NCBI GenBank assembly: GCA_021904315.1
Contig: CM038918.1
Span: forward strand, 16,941,349-17,005,348
From: Sphagnum magellanicum
Lineage: Eukaryota; Streptophyta; Sphagnopsida; Sphagnales; Sphagnaceae
Direction: 5' to 3'
Length of the DNA stretch: 64,000 nt
Notes under the pieces: model-generated
The model's input: only the letters and a program-made list of their open reading frames with translations
The model's database searches: none
Told to the model about the DNA's origin: nothing
Shown: positions 37,020 through 49,839 of the stretch, one piece after another
How the letters are laid out: every line of letters begins with the position of its first letter
How positions within the stretch are numbered: the first letter of the stretch is position 1
Position numbers and translations under genes: made by a program

Positions 37020-38470
37020 GTTTTGTGAACAAGGGGGGTTTTTATTTTGTGCGCTTGGGGTTCTTTAATTTTGTTCTTATCAACTTTTGAAGTCTTCCAT
37101 TTTGTTTTTTTCAATTTTTTTTTGTAAACTTTGGGCAATTAATGGGTCTTCAATTTTATTTTCTCAACTTTGGGCAATTTGGGGGGTTTTTTTTTTAAAT
37201 GTCAAGTTTGGGGTCTTAAGGTTTGATCTTGTAAACATGCCAAGTTTTCAGTTTTTAAAAAAAAAGTTGAGGAGTTTTCAATTATTTTCTTCTCATTTTG
37301 GGGGTCTTCATTTTATTTTTTCTAAGGGGGGATGGGGTCTTTGAATTTCATTTTGGCCTTCTTTTTTGTCTTCCTTGTGATGGTTCCAACCATCGGTTTT
37401 TATTGTGATATTTGTTTTCAGAAAAATAATTCATTATGTAACTTTGGGGGATTTTTTGTTTTTTTAAAGTTTGAGGGTTTTCAATTTTCTTCTTGTCATT
37501 TTGGGGGTCCTCATTTTCTTTTTTTCGTGTGAAAGGGGCGGGGGGGGGGGGGGGGGGGGAGATGCTTGGTCTTGTGAATTTTGAGCGTTTTTTTTAAATT
37601 TTGAAGTTCTAGAGTTTTCAATTTTTCTTTTTATCATTTTGTGGGTTTTCAAAAAACAATTGTGTGAAGTTTCGCAAGGGGGGCAAGGGACCTTTCTTCT
37701 TGTGAACTTTAAAAGTTTTTTGTTTTTTTATTTTGAAGTTTCGGAGTTTTCAATTTTTCTTTTTGTCATTTTGTGGGTCTTCAAAAAAATTTGTGTGAAG
37801 TGTAGCAAGGGGGGAGAGGGGGTATTTGCCTTTCTTCTTGTGAACTTTGAAAGTTTTTTATTTTCGTATTTTGAAGTTTTGGAATCTTCAATTTTCTTCT
37901 TGTCATTTTGCGGGTTTTCATATTTTTTGTGTGAAGTTTCACAAGTGAGGAAGTGGGGTATGTGCGTTTTTTCATGTGAACTTTGAAAGTTTTTTGTCTT
38001 TGTATTTTCTTCAAAAACTTTCTTGTCATTTTTGGGGTCTTTAATTTTTTCATGTGAAGTTTCAAAGGGGGGAGATAGGGTATTTGATTTTCTTCTAAAA
38101 ACTTTGAAGGTCTTTTGTTTTGGTATTTTGAAGTTTCAAAGTTTTCAATTTCCTTCTTGTCATTTTGAGGATCTTAAGAAAATTCGTGTGAAGTTTTCAT
38201 AAGCGAGGAAATGGGGTATGTGTCTTTTTTCATGTGAATTTTGAAAGTTTTTTGTTTTCATATTTCGAAATTTTGGAATCTTCAATTTTCTTCTTGTCAT
38301 TTTGGAGGTTTCACATGGGGGGTGATAATGTTGGGGGTATTGTTTTAAAATTTGGGGGTTTAAAAATTTGTTTTGATGGAGTTCAAGGATCTTCAACTTT
38401 TTTCTTAGGAATTTTAGGGGTTTTTCCAAATTTGTTTAGTGAACTTGAACTTGTTGTCCCATTTATTCCT
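37020..38470. repeat. T-rich tandem array with G-runs, unit about 120-140 bp
   Basis: 'tgtgaactttgaaagttttt' or a close variant recurs near 37573, 37702, 37840, 37976, 38095 and 38237. Each is followed by 'gaagtttcggagttttcaa', 'cttcttgtcattttg' and 'gtgtgaagtttcacaag' followed by G-rich text. Looser copies extend back to about 37020. An almost pure G tract of about 20 bp lies at 37540-37559. The ORFs across it, such as the 115-codon one at 37639, are repeat-derived. Confidence 0.8.
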
Positions 38471-39037
38471 ACCCATGGCAATTTTCTAAGTTAAATTTGG
38501 GCACTAATTTTTTTTTTAATACATTTTCCATAGAACCAATGAAGGTCTTTTTTTTTTGGAAACAAATGGAGTTTTGAGGTGGATGGAATGAATAGATATC
38601 CAATGGTATTAGGTTATTAAAATATAATAATAATAAAATTAAAGTAAAGGATTAAGTTATGAATGTATGGGTTATTGAAATTTTGAAAGGAGAACAAATC
38701 AATTTTGAGCAAATCTTTGAATTTTTTCACAATTACTAGTTTTAATTTTCTAAAATTTATCTATCCTTAATTTAAAAATTATCCAACATTGAAAAAAAGA
38801 CCAAATTCCCAAAATCCCATCAAAATCCCATCTTACACCTTCTCTTATGAAAATGTTTTACTCATATTTTATCTTCAATTTTGAGAATTGTTCATCACTA
38901 TTGCAGATTTTAATATTTGATGTTTTGAATTGATGAGTTGAAACTGAACAACGTGTCAAATGGACAAAATGAAGTAGTCACCATTCCATAGTCTCTCCCT
39001 CCCTCCCTGAGGCAGAGCCAATAAAAGCTGAAGCATG
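38471..39037. other. AT-rich intergenic DNA
   Basis: Nothing recognisable was seen. Confidence 0.5.
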
Positions 39038-39786
39038 GTGTACGCACCTTTGTTGGGCCCTGGACTATAGCAATTTAGTTTGTTAGAAAAATACGTGAAT
39101 AGTCAAGTCACTTGTTTATGTGGGCTGGGTTTTTTTTCTTTTTAAAATAATTTTAAAAAGCCACTCTATGAAGGAAACCAGTCCACTAAAGTGGCTTTTT
39201 AGGAGGCATTTTTGTGGAGCGTTGTGTGTCTGTCTGCGATACTGCAGGACTGGGGGAAACAGATGAGGTACGTAATCAACCGGAATCCTGACGAGCTTCT
39301 CAGCCGTCAAAGTGGGTGCCCGCGGCCCCGCCCAACACTGATATGAACTTGCCATAAGGGGCCTGACGCATACAAAGTCCATTGGCTTTACCCCTTCAGA
39401 CAGACCGCTATGAACGTTTGCCTAGTGCAGGCCTGCGGCCTTTGGAAGAAGAAGAAACAGTTCCAAAACCGCTAGCGGATCCTCGTCTTGCACATATTAT
39501 ATCCCACTGCACAAGCAGCTCTACAATCTCATCTCATACAACTTTGCAAGAATTCAGCCTGGCTCACATTAATTTTTGTTTGCCGATTGGGCTCTCCAGG
39601 TGATCAGCACAAGGAGTTTTGGTACCACTCCCTGTGTGCTTGAATGTACTTAGAACAAATGTAAAAGGGAAAATTCCAGGGCAAAATGACCAACTTTGAT
39701 CAGGATTCAGAAGTTCCGAGATCGAAGAATTCATGATCAGGATTCTTGTAATGCGAGTTTCTGAAAAACTGCTGCGAGGATGATTC

Positions 39787-40678
39787 ATGATGTCTGCAAG
39801 ACATACGGAACGTAATATAGATGCAGGATGCAGAGCTTTAGATCATGCTGCTTTTAGCAGCGGCATCACCTCAGAGCAGCTAATTAATTGCGACTGCCGC
39901 CATCGCTCAACATGCGTGGTCGAGGATGGCGCATCCACCGCCAGTTTTCGTGGCAATGCAGGGGGCCATGAGGAGGCTGCTGATAGAGTAATTTAAACTG
40001 ATGATGCCGGGAGATCATCACATATGGATATCGAAGAAGAAGCTGTTGCAACTGCAGTGCCTGATCAGTGCAGGCGAGAATAAATCTGCGCCATGATCAG
40101 AAACGTTTCCACATGATCGACTTGTCATAGCAAATATTAAAGGAAGATCAGAAATCTGAATAGAGACAAGGGTTGTATCACACAGTGGCCTTGCGATTTA
40201 CACCAAAAAAGAATATAGTAAGGCAAAAGAAGAAGAATTATGGAAACTCAAATATTTCACCATGCAAAAATATAATCTTCAAAAAATCCTCTTGAAGGAA
40301 CCAAAATCCTTGAAGATATTATAACTCTATAACTTAATCTCAAGTTTCAACAGAAGCCAAAATATCATGTTTCAAAAATCCTCATATAAAAGTAGGCCTA
40401 TTACCTAGGGGCCGAAATCCCTTAAGCTACTATATACTCTATAATGAATCTAAACACAATATCCTTGCCTTAGTAGGCAAGGCCAACAAATGGGAGATCT
40501 TGTAGAAGAAGGATCATGCATGAATGTATTTACCTGCAACTTTGTAGAATTCTTCACATTGGGACGTGATCAGCATCATGCTTTTTTTCTTCTTTTTTCT
40601 CAAATCGTTTTTGGGCACGCAGTTGGGTATATCCTTGACAGGATTCACTTGGGAGAAGGGAACAGCGGAACACTAGAC
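39787..40678 (+). pseudogene. Truncated RING-CH gene copy
   Basis: This is the duplicate of the 20698 gene. Exon 1 starts with the same MMSARHTERN but carries an in-frame TAA at 39994-39996, where copy 1 has TAT. The intron 1 donor is AG|GCGAGA, weaker than in copy 1. Intron 1 holds the 320-bp insertion. At the start of exon 2 the second Cys of CRIC is His. The copy ends before the rest of the RING-CH domain. It cannot encode a ligase. Confidence 0.88.
40170..40489. mobile_element. 320-bp insertion with ACAA target duplication
   Basis: Comparison with copy 1 (junction near 21084) shows an insertion between 'gagacaa' and 'atgggag'. ACAA is present on both sides (40166-40169 and 40486-40489). 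Near its right end CCTTGCC and GGCAAGG form a perfect 7-bp stem with a 6-nt loop. The left end reads GGGTTGTATCACACAGTGG. There is no ORF. The class is undetermined: there is no clear terminal inverted repeat, no poly-A tail and no Helitron CTRR end. Confidence 0.75.
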
Positions 40679-40777
40679 ATTGGGTTATTGTTGGAATCCA
40701 ATAATTTATAGCATCTTGAGAAACCATTTTGTTTGAGAACTTAGTGAATACTTGATAAGCATAGATGTTTTGGTCTA

Positions 40778-41944
40778 ATGGCTTTGGTATTGTACCAAAT
40801 ACTATTGGTTCCAATTACACTAGCATGTTACTTGATGCTCATATATGGGATTCATTGTGATCCCCTAAACATCCTACAAAATGGGGAGTTCACATCCCTA
40901 GGTATCCATTTTGACTTTTATCATTCATTAGACATGATTGCCAATGGCATTAATACTTTAGTACCATATTGGATTTGTGTGCATGGGGGTGTCCAAGTTT
41001 TGGATCCCACAGTTTACAACCCACCTTCAAACTCCAATACTACTTTCATTATGCATATGAATTTCTATAAGGGCCCAGGACACATAATCAGCATGCCTAT
41101 GTATACGCCACGCAGAGGAGCAATGTATACCATTCTAATGAACATTGCAGACAACCCGGATGGAGGTCCTAGTAAAAAACAAATCATGTTAGTTTTATTT
41201 GATATCTATGGAAATAGAATCGGACCTAAAACTGAACCTTTCACTATTGACAAGATTAATCTCTCTCGTCAAAACATTAGTTGGCAATTAATGTCATGTA
41301 AGTTGAAGGGCACTGGTGATGCAATAATCCTTTATTTGTCTTCTCTTGTGTTGGGGTCCTACGGTTTACTCATAGCAAATGTGCAAGTTAACCTTGACAC
41401 TTTGGTTGACAATGGAAGCTTTGAAAATGTGAATTGGAATGTTGTGGTTAACAATGTGAATTACACTACATCATTATGTGCTCCTTCTACAGCTATAACT
41501 AAATGGAACTTGGAAAATGGGTGCATTCGGATTTATGCCACAAGCCTTGGATGGTTTCAAGCTTCCACTGACAATTCAGAATTGTTCTTGGAATTAAATT
41601 CAAATTCAACAAATGCAAGCATTAGCACAAATGTTCAAATTAATGGTAATGCATTTAAATACACTCTTTTATTCGACATAGCAGCAAATCCAACATTACC
41701 TTATTCTCTTGTCGGTGTTCTTGTTGTGCAATTGGAAGGGCAACCTAGTGGGAAAGACTTGAACACTCAATACTTCAATTTGGATAGCACAAGTTACTCC
41801 TCATATAGCATTGGTTGGGAGACCAAAAGTGTTGATTTTAGTGGCACAAAAAATGACACAAATGTGAAAATAACTTTTAGAAGCCTCTTCATGGGTAGTT
41901 ATGGTCCTTATATTGACAATGTTCAAATGTTCAAACTCAAATGA
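40778..41944 (+). CDS. Secreted protein with two DUF642-like (galactose-binding-like) domains
   Basis: An intact 388-codon single-exon ORF. A hydrophobic N-terminus (about residues 3-26) looks like a signal peptide. Two similar halves follow. NGEF at 35-38 pairs with NGSF at 212-215. WQLMSCKL at 169-176 pairs with WETKSVDF at 347-354. GSYGLLIANVQV at 193-204 pairs with GSYGPYIDNVQM at 373-384. This matches the layout of plant DUF642 cell-wall proteins, which have two tandem galactose-binding-like domains each ending in a G-P-x-I-D-x-V motif. Length is close to that family's usual 360-400. The usual DUF642 cysteine pattern is not evident, so it is a divergent member or a related carbohydrate-binding protein. 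Several N-x-S/T sites fit secretion. It begins 100 bp after the broken end of the RING-CH duplicate. Function is inferred from fold only. Confidence 0.65.
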   Translation: MALVLYQILLVPITLACYLMLIYGIHCDPLNILQNGEFTSLGIHFDFYHSLDMIANGINTLVPYWICVHGGVQVLDPTVYNPPSNSNTTFIMHMNFYKGPGHIISMPMYTPRRGAMYTILMNIADNPDGGPSKKQIMLVLFDIYGNRIGPKTEPFTIDKINLSRQNISWQLMSCKLKGTGDAIILYLSSLVLGSYGLLIANVQVNLDTLVDNGSFENVNWNVVVNNVNYTTSLCAPSTAITKWNLENGCIRIYATSLGWFQASTDNSELFLELNSNSTNASISTNVQINGNAFKYTLLFDIAANPTLPYSLVGVLVVQLEGQPSGKDLNTQYFNLDSTSYSSYSIGWETKSVDFSGTKNDTNVKITFRSLFMGSYGPYIDNVQMFKLK

Positions 41945-42289
41945 TGTTAATTATGCTTACAACCCACTTATTTACATTGGCTAATTAAGATACAACAAGA
42001 CAATTTATTCTTGTTTTATCATTGAAGAATTTTTTAAATGGTCTAAACTCATTAGCAAAAAAATTCATGAACTTAAATTGTTATTGTGGATGTGTAAAAA
42101 AGACTTTGCAAGTCCCATGTATTCTCTACAAGTCTTCTTGCATGAATCCAAAAATTGCATCACATATTTGGAATTTTTTTTGATAAGATTGATCTCCACA
42201 TTGTATAGTAAACAAAAGTTGAGGTTTCATATCAAATTTCATATCTTGACCCATTTTATCATGTGTGCATAACCCAAAATGTCTAAATG

Positions 42290-42295
42290 AATAAA
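42290..42295 (+). terminator. Possible polyadenylation signal
   Basis: AATAAA lies about 350 bp after the stop of the DUF642-like ORF. In AT-rich DNA this can occur by chance. Confidence 0.25.
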
Positions 42296-45200
42296 ATATA
42301 ACATGCCACTTAAAAATAACAATTCATTTAAACGATGTTGATAATCTTGTATCTTTAAAAAGGTTACGTGATAATTGCAAGTAGTATCATTGTGAGTTTT
42401 GATGGCTCAATGCCACTTATTTGGTGATTGTGAATAATCCATTTGACAAGTTTTACTTCACCCATTAATTCAATTACACCCATGCAACTTGCATGAAAAT
42501 TCAAAAATGATGATAATTCTATAAATAAATCAAAATGTGTGCATTTCAACAAAAGTAAACATCTCAACATTTAAAATATATATTTGTGTTTAAAACTATC
42601 ATTGCAATGATATATTATACATCAAGTTTATCATTAATGACTTTCTTCAACATCATTCTAAATATAACAATTCATATTCACCAAAAAAACCAAAAAATCC
42701 CACATAAAACATCCAATCATGAAAATGCACCCTTGCCCTTGTTTACATAACAAAAAACATTTTGTCTTCGAAAAAGTCTTTCAAATTATGTAGTTTTAAT
42801 GGTCAAAAGCACATTCAAATACTAGAAAAAGACTATAGTGGATAACCATATTAGAAGGTATATTCAAAATTTTATCATTACTATATTTTGATTCATAAAG
42901 GTTTGCATGTGAATGGTGAAAGGTCCCTTCAATCGATGAAAACATCATGCGTGTTGGGATGTGTTCTCAAATCCAAAGAAACAAAAGTTTAGATTGTTTT
43001 ACAAATGGAAGTAATTTTTTTGGGTTATTGAAGAAAAAAACTTTTGTGTTCAATGATTTTGAACTTTTATGAAATTGTTTTCATCCAAGTCCAATGGTAC
43101 TATTTAATCTTTTTTAATATATCATGTTTGGTGATTAGTATTTTTTATGTTTCACATAATACCACAAATTTTGGTGATTTTTTTCTTGAAGATTTTTGTT
43201 GGGTGGAAAGAAAAGGACGTGATGGGAATGAAAATTCATTGGATTTAATGGTTATATTATTGTTATTCTTCATGAATATAAATTGTGTTCAAATTCTACG
43301 TGAAAAATTGTACCAAGCCCTTTCTTCACAAATGAAAAGGTTGACAAATTACCAAATTTGCAATGAGTTGTTATTTGACATGAAACTTGCTAAAAAAGAC
43401 ACACACAAATGAAAATCATTCAAACATATGAATGGGAAATGTTAAATACCATCATTGAACTTTGTGGGGGCTGAAAAAAATGCTTGCACAACATGTTGAG
43501 TAGTTTAATATGAATCATCTAAAATTTGTTGACATTATGACAAGTTACCATCATAACAATGAATGAGCACATGAAATTTTGCATACTAGTTTTGAAAACT
43601 TAAATTTCCAAATTGTTAACATTTATATCAAGATGCATTATTCGTGTCCTGAGACATCAATCTATGTGCCTATTACTCATGTTATCTTCCATCACACCAT
43701 CATTGATCAAGTGCAAATACAACATTGTTCTAAAGCCTTGGAAATAATTTCATTGCATGATGTCATGGATGTTTTAGGTCTAGATTATCTATCTAAGTAT
43801 TAAATTTTAACAATTACAGTAGCACTTGATGTGAGTATTCTAAACTTATAGTCTTTTTTCTTCGAGATTACAATGATGTCCAATGCTCGATGGCCTATGA
43901 ATCAATCGATGGATTTGGATTCGATGTCCAAACTTTGGAATAAACTTTTTAGTAATTAATATGTTTTATTATGTGCCCGATTTTATGAGTTCATGAAAGT
44001 GGCAAAATATTAATTGTTCATCAAAATACATTTCAAAAGCCACATTTTGTCCTCCATCTTTGTTTTCACAAATTTATCCATCGTATCAAAATTATTTTTA
44101 AAAATAATATTAAATATTAATTATTCAAGTATCTAAACATAATATTACTAGGCCAATTATTTTTCCAGAATCTATTAAAATCTATTTGTCTTCACATTAA
44201 TATGCATGGTAATCAAATTTTGCTAAATTAATTAATTGACAATAATTATTTTGTTTGTTTTCACATTGTTTAGATCAATAAATTAAATAATTTTTTATAA
44301 TTGCATAAAAATTTCAAAAATATTAATACATATTAAGTCATGATTCTTGAAAACTTGACATTAACTTGGCCAAATTTTTGTTTTGAATCTAAATTGTCTT
44401 CCCTATTTTATCCATAATTTGGTTCAAATTTTCTCTAAACATAAATAACTTGTTTCAATGGTCCATCAAGTTTGTCTTCGCATTGTCCATATCAATGTAT
44501 CACATTTAATTTTTGAACAATAAATATTAATATATTCCAAACAAATGAAAAGTCAAGAATTAACAATGACCATTTGGAAGTTGGAATTTTTTTTTAAAAC
44601 TTTCATTTGGGGGCCACCAAATGATGCAACAATAAATATAAGTAATTATTTTTTCATGTTTATCGAGAACATGGGTTTGGGGAACATGTTTTTTACTAGT
44701 TTGTGCATATTCAAGTTAATATTTTGCTTGAGTATACATCAATGATAATATGGTTCATGGCGACTAATTAAATGAAGCTATCGATGTTTGCATGTCTTTG
44801 GTGTGCATGTATGTGTGGTGTCTCTATCTCCTTTTGCTCTTCTCGTGTTCCAATGTTTGGAAGACGATGAGTAACACCAAGTACCACATTAGTTCAGCAC
44901 CATGGTGTCCAATAAGTCCAATATGACTAAGGCCTATTTCAAAAGGTTTCAAGTCAAGTACATGCACATGCAAGCTAGGAAAACTCACTATTAAGTTTTG
45001 ATACATCTAACCACTTAAGACAAAACAAGTACAACACCCTGAAGTACCATTATGTTGTCCAATTTACCAACAAAGATATTGTGGCTCAAATCATTTCATA
45101 TGCCACTAAAATTTGCTAGTGATATGAACATGTTATAACCATGAACTACTAGAAGGCTTGAAGGGTGCTAGCTTTTAGCAATAATTATGTTATCGTGTTG

Positions 45201-48200
45201 CCAAGGTGCCTTTATGAATAGAACATGCAATGTGAAATCCTATGACTATTTTTCAACATATTAAGCAACAAAATGGTGACCCCAAACCGAATTCCAACTT
45301 CGTGTTTTTTCCATTGTAAATAGGACTAAATTGTGGTGAGCAAGAACTATTAGATGACAACAATATCAAACCAATATTAATCTTACAAAGTTTTTTTTTG
45401 ATCATCAAAATACTTTGGGCCACCAAGGCAATACTATTGCCAAGCTTTTGCCTAGCTTCTCCTTTTCCAAACCCACTAATGCCTGCACTTGTTTCAATGG
45501 CTTCAACTATGACCTTCCACATTCCATATTTTTGTTGGCCACCAAGTGATGTAACTACTAATGAAAATTGTTATTTCATGTGAGTGGAAGTCAAACTATC
45601 TATTCCATAATTTTAAATTGTTGCACACATGTAAGAAAATTTATTTATGATGATTTTTTCACATAAAAACCTATAAATTATAATAAATTTTGCTTAATGA
45701 TGTGTTGCCATCCAATTTGTATGGTGTCATGCATGTTTGTTCTAATTTTTATACCAAACATGAATAATATAAAACAATATAATATTAACATTAATCCATA
45801 ATTTTGATGATAATAACATCTTGATAAATTTGTTTGAAGTTTTCCAAAATCTCAATCATGCAATTCAATGACAATAAAATATAACTAAGTTCAAAGATGT
45901 AAGTTATTATCTATCCAATGAATTAAAAATACTCACACATTGTCAATTTTATATGTATATTATATATGTACTCACACATGTACTGTATTTTTACATTCAA
46001 GATCAAATTATTATATTGATTTTAAAAAATGAAATCCATGAATTTTGAAATTATGTTTTGTGTTTAGACTTATAATTGCATACATCAACAATGTCAAGTT
46101 TAAATACAAAAACATCATCCAACAATTGTATTAGAATTTTTTTTTTAAAAATGTCCAATATAATATCATTTTGAAACAAATCTTCAAGTTTGGTAGAAGA
46201 CTTTTTCCCACCACATTGTGATTGGTGAAATAATATTCAAGGGTGAACTTGGCAATGTGGAACCTGATGTACTTAATAGCAAGACATAAAGTAAATTAAT
46301 CAAGTGAACTACATTGATGTACAATTAAAATGTAGAATTATTTAATTTCTTTGCATATAATTTACTTGAACATTGTCATAATCCATTAATGTCATGATTC
46401 TCCCAATGAATACAAGACATTGATCATTGTAAAATATTAATATTATTCTTGTGACATTGAGTTTTGATTTATTTTTTCCTATTTTCAAGTGGTAAATTGG
46501 GGAATTATACCAATAAATTAGTTGTGAATCATTTATAAGAATAACCTTGAACTTTGTCAAATTCAAGATTTTAGTCCATTTCCAAAAAAAAAAGCATAAA
46601 TATGAATATTTTAAATTAAATTCATAACAATATAATTTTGGAAATAAATAAGGACCATGGAAATCAAGTTGAAGTCTATTATATTAACCCCAACTTAATA
46701 TATGTCTTTGTATATTAAACCCCATTTATATGTAACACTATAACAATTCATTATGTATGACGATTTCTTCAAATTTTGACAATTTTCAAAATTTCAAAAT
46801 TTCATGGCCATCCAAAATTTCATTTGGGTACCTTTTTCACTTCAAAAATAATTCCCAATTTCACAAAGCAATATTATTGGTTAACCTTGCATTGCATGAA
46901 TTTTTTTTTTATAAAATGTTTCTTTTACTTGATGCTTAAATTTTATCCAATAAAAAATGATATTTTAAAATTTCTACTTGAATTTGCAAATAGGAATATT
47001 AACAATCCATGTCTATATAATTGATTATCAATACTAGGGAAATTATTGTGTAAAGAAATTTAGTCCAATGAATAACAATATATGCACTTAAATAATAAAC
47101 AAACTATTTAACAACCAATGAACTTTGCTATGAAATGTTTATTGAAGTTGACAATTAATAAGAATGTTCGCTAGTTACTACATATAAATCTTGTAAACCA
47201 GCCAAGCCTTGAATTTAAATGTCTAACACTTAAATGGATGAAATAAGGTTCAAACCCTTTTGTCCATATAAAATCATCTTGGCAACCCAATCTAGAACAG
47301 AGGCAGGATGGAACATTTCAAGTTGTGAAAGTTACGATTTAAGGTTTTCAAGCATCTTTCTCTCCAAGGGAACTTTCCAACGTTTGGAAAAATTGCAAGT
47401 TAGGGTTTTTAGAGGTCTTTATTTCCTTTCATGTCAATGTGGTCAATTGTTTCCTTATCTACTTTTTTCAAGTAATTCCTCCCTGGCCATAATTTTGTTT
47501 GTTTCCTTATTATCTCTTCCTGAATTACTCTTCTTCTTTCATGACACCAAGCTTTTTTACTTCATCTTTTTATTTGTTTCATTGTCGTCTCTTTCTTTCT
47601 TCTAATTTCGAAAAATCCAAAAGCTGCAAAATCAAACAATGATATTATGAGTGTCTTCTACACATTTATTTTTTCCTCAATTTTCTTTTTGTCAATCCTA
47701 CAAAACACAATGATCAACAAATTTTTCATTTGGATTTCACCTTTACACTAAAAATAGGAAAATCATAGCTTCTCATCTTTTTGTGAAATAAGTCATGTCA
47801 GAATTTCCAACCTCTCAATGTTTTTTTTCCCTTTCCATCTTTCTTTTTGTATCTATTATGATGTCTGCCCACATTATAGGGAGTAATAGTAAACACCACA
47901 TCTTTTTAATGATCATTCAATAAACACAATGATGCATTAGTTGTTATATCATTTTTCATTTTGATTTCCTCCACGCATTGTTTGCATTTAGAACCTTTAA
48001 TCATTCATTCAATTGAGTAACAAAGAGTAGAAGTTTGGTACCGCGTTACTAGAAGTCATTAAGTACTAAGAAAATTGGTATCTATTTTTCATCTGTCTCA
48101 ATTTCACCCCATGGATTTTCTATGATTTTGATTACTATCCATGAAACATGGTTTCTTCAAAGCTCATTTATATTGCTTATTTCATTGGTTTATCTTTCGT

Positions 48201-48400
48201 CATTTCAATTTTTGTAGTCCATTCAATAGCATGACATGAATCCACAAATTGAAATCCTCATAGTGCCAAGTCACCATTACACCACTATTACACACATGAT
48301 GGTCGATCCTAAGATGCTGCAAAATCAAATGGTTTAACAATTGTCACTTCAACATTAAAGTAGAAGGTTATTTTTAAATAATGAATTAGCAGCCACCAAA
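42296..48400. other. Long AT-rich gene-free stretch
   Basis: The ORFs reach 123 codons (47234-47605), but they are hydrophobic or low-complexity and have no recognisable domains. The motif 'ggccaccaaatgatg' or a near match appears at 44611 and 45537 and recurs in later repeats. No RNA gene was seen. Confidence 0.5.
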
Positions 48401-48402
48401 TA

Positions 48403-49220
48403 TTCCATTTCAAGTACATCTCGAAAAAAGGATCTGGTCGTTAAATAGTCCATCTTACAACCATCATAGGAAAACGACCCAACGGCCGCCAAATCATCAT
48501 CTCGAAACCTTCACGAAAAAATGACATGGCGGTTGCTAGATTTTCTTCTCATTACCATCGTGAGGAAACAACCTAATGGCCATTAAATCATCAATATAAT
48601 GACCTTTTCAAGAAAACAAAATGGTAGTTGTAAAATCGTCAATTTGACGACCTTCTTGAAAAAATGACCTAATGGCCACTAGATCATCAATTTGACAACC
48701 CTCCCAAGAAAACAACATGGCGGCCATAGATTGTTATTTCAAAACCATCATGAGAAAATGACCTGATGGTCGTTAGATTGTTTTCTTGCTACCATTACGA
48801 GAAAACAACATGGTAGTCGCAAGATCTTCAATCCCATGACCTTCTCGAAAAAATGATCTAGTGGTTGCCAAATCATCCTCTCGCTACCATCGTGAGAAAA
48901 TGTTCTAATGGCTTCCGAATCGTCATCTCCCAATCATCGTACAAAAACAATATGGCGGTCGCCAAATCTTCCCTCACACAACCCTCACAAGAAAATGACC
49001 TAGTGGTCGCAAGATAATAGTTTCAATACCATCATGAGAAATGATCTAGTGGTCATTGAATCATAGTTTCAATAGTATCATGAAAAACAACCCGGTGGTT
49101 GCAAGGTCGTCCTTGTCACATTAATCTTGAAAAGTGACTTGGCGACCACCAAATCATCCCTCTCATAACAATGGTGAAAATAAAGTCTAGTGGCCATCAA
49201 ATCATCCTTTTCACGACTAA
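48403..49220. repeat. Degenerate minisatellite, about 17 units of 46-49 bp
   Basis: Each unit has three parts: a 'tggcggccaccaaatcatc' type block, a 'cgctaccatcgtgag' type block and an 'aaaatgacc' type block. Adjacent units differ at many positions, so the array is old. Unit length is not a fixed multiple of three and all frames are broken. The ORF on the minus strand at 48748-48933 is therefore fortuitous. Confidence 0.85.
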
Positions 49221-49839
49221 TGGAGTTTTTTTCTCTCAAGGATCAAGGACGACAATGACAAGCCTCATGGGTCCACCTTTATTGAAGAGGATTTATAAGA
49301 TTTTATTTGTAGTTAGATTACATTTCCTTCTTACATATGTTTCAAGTATATTAGATATTTTAAGGAATGATAAAAATCATGACAAAAACATATTCCAATT
49401 GATTGTCCACCTTTTTTGATTGAAATAACCAGTACTTGTAACTCTTTAAAATATTGTCGAATGGTAAATGATAGTGTCCAAATTGACATCTGTAATTAAA
49501 GCCATTCATTTGATTCTTGTATCTTATGCTTTGAGTTTAAAAAAACATTTTATTTTAGGATTGATAAAAACCATGGAACATTAAATGTTGGAAATCTAAT
49601 TGATTTGTGGGAGTCATGAAACAATTATGGAAAACTTCACATTGGTTATGGTGTTTGTGTAGACATGTCTATTCTTTTTATCTATGGGGCCCAGGGACCG
49701 AAGGAATGCATCATTATCTCGCCGAAGATTGTATTTATCTCGTACTAGGAACGAACACTCTTTAGCTTGAGTCTAACATTGCAGAATTTTGGATTAGTTG
49801 TAGGAAAAAAAATTAGCTAGTAAGCCAAATGACTATTAA
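49221..49839. other. Intergenic DNA between minisatellite and decayed transposon
   Basis: No gene is recognised. A short ORF at 49171-49419 starts in the array. Confidence 0.4.

Larger units (their letters stand above)
39038..40678. repeat. Large segmental duplication, copy 2 (truncated)
   Basis: Homology to 19935-21272 starts near 'gtgtacgcacctttg' and ends sharply after 'ggaacactagac' at 40678. That point is inside what is exon 2 in copy 1. A 320-bp insertion (40170-40489) interrupts it. Confidence 0.92.

Noticed and set aside
40441..40489. Helitron 3' end (hairpin near the end of the 320-bp insertion)
   Set aside because: There is no CTRR after the hairpin, and the insertion is flanked by a 4-bp duplication, which Helitrons do not make.
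47234..47605. 123-codon ORF
   Set aside because: Hydrophobic Phe/Leu/Ser-rich translation of T-rich DNA without a domain or conserved motif.
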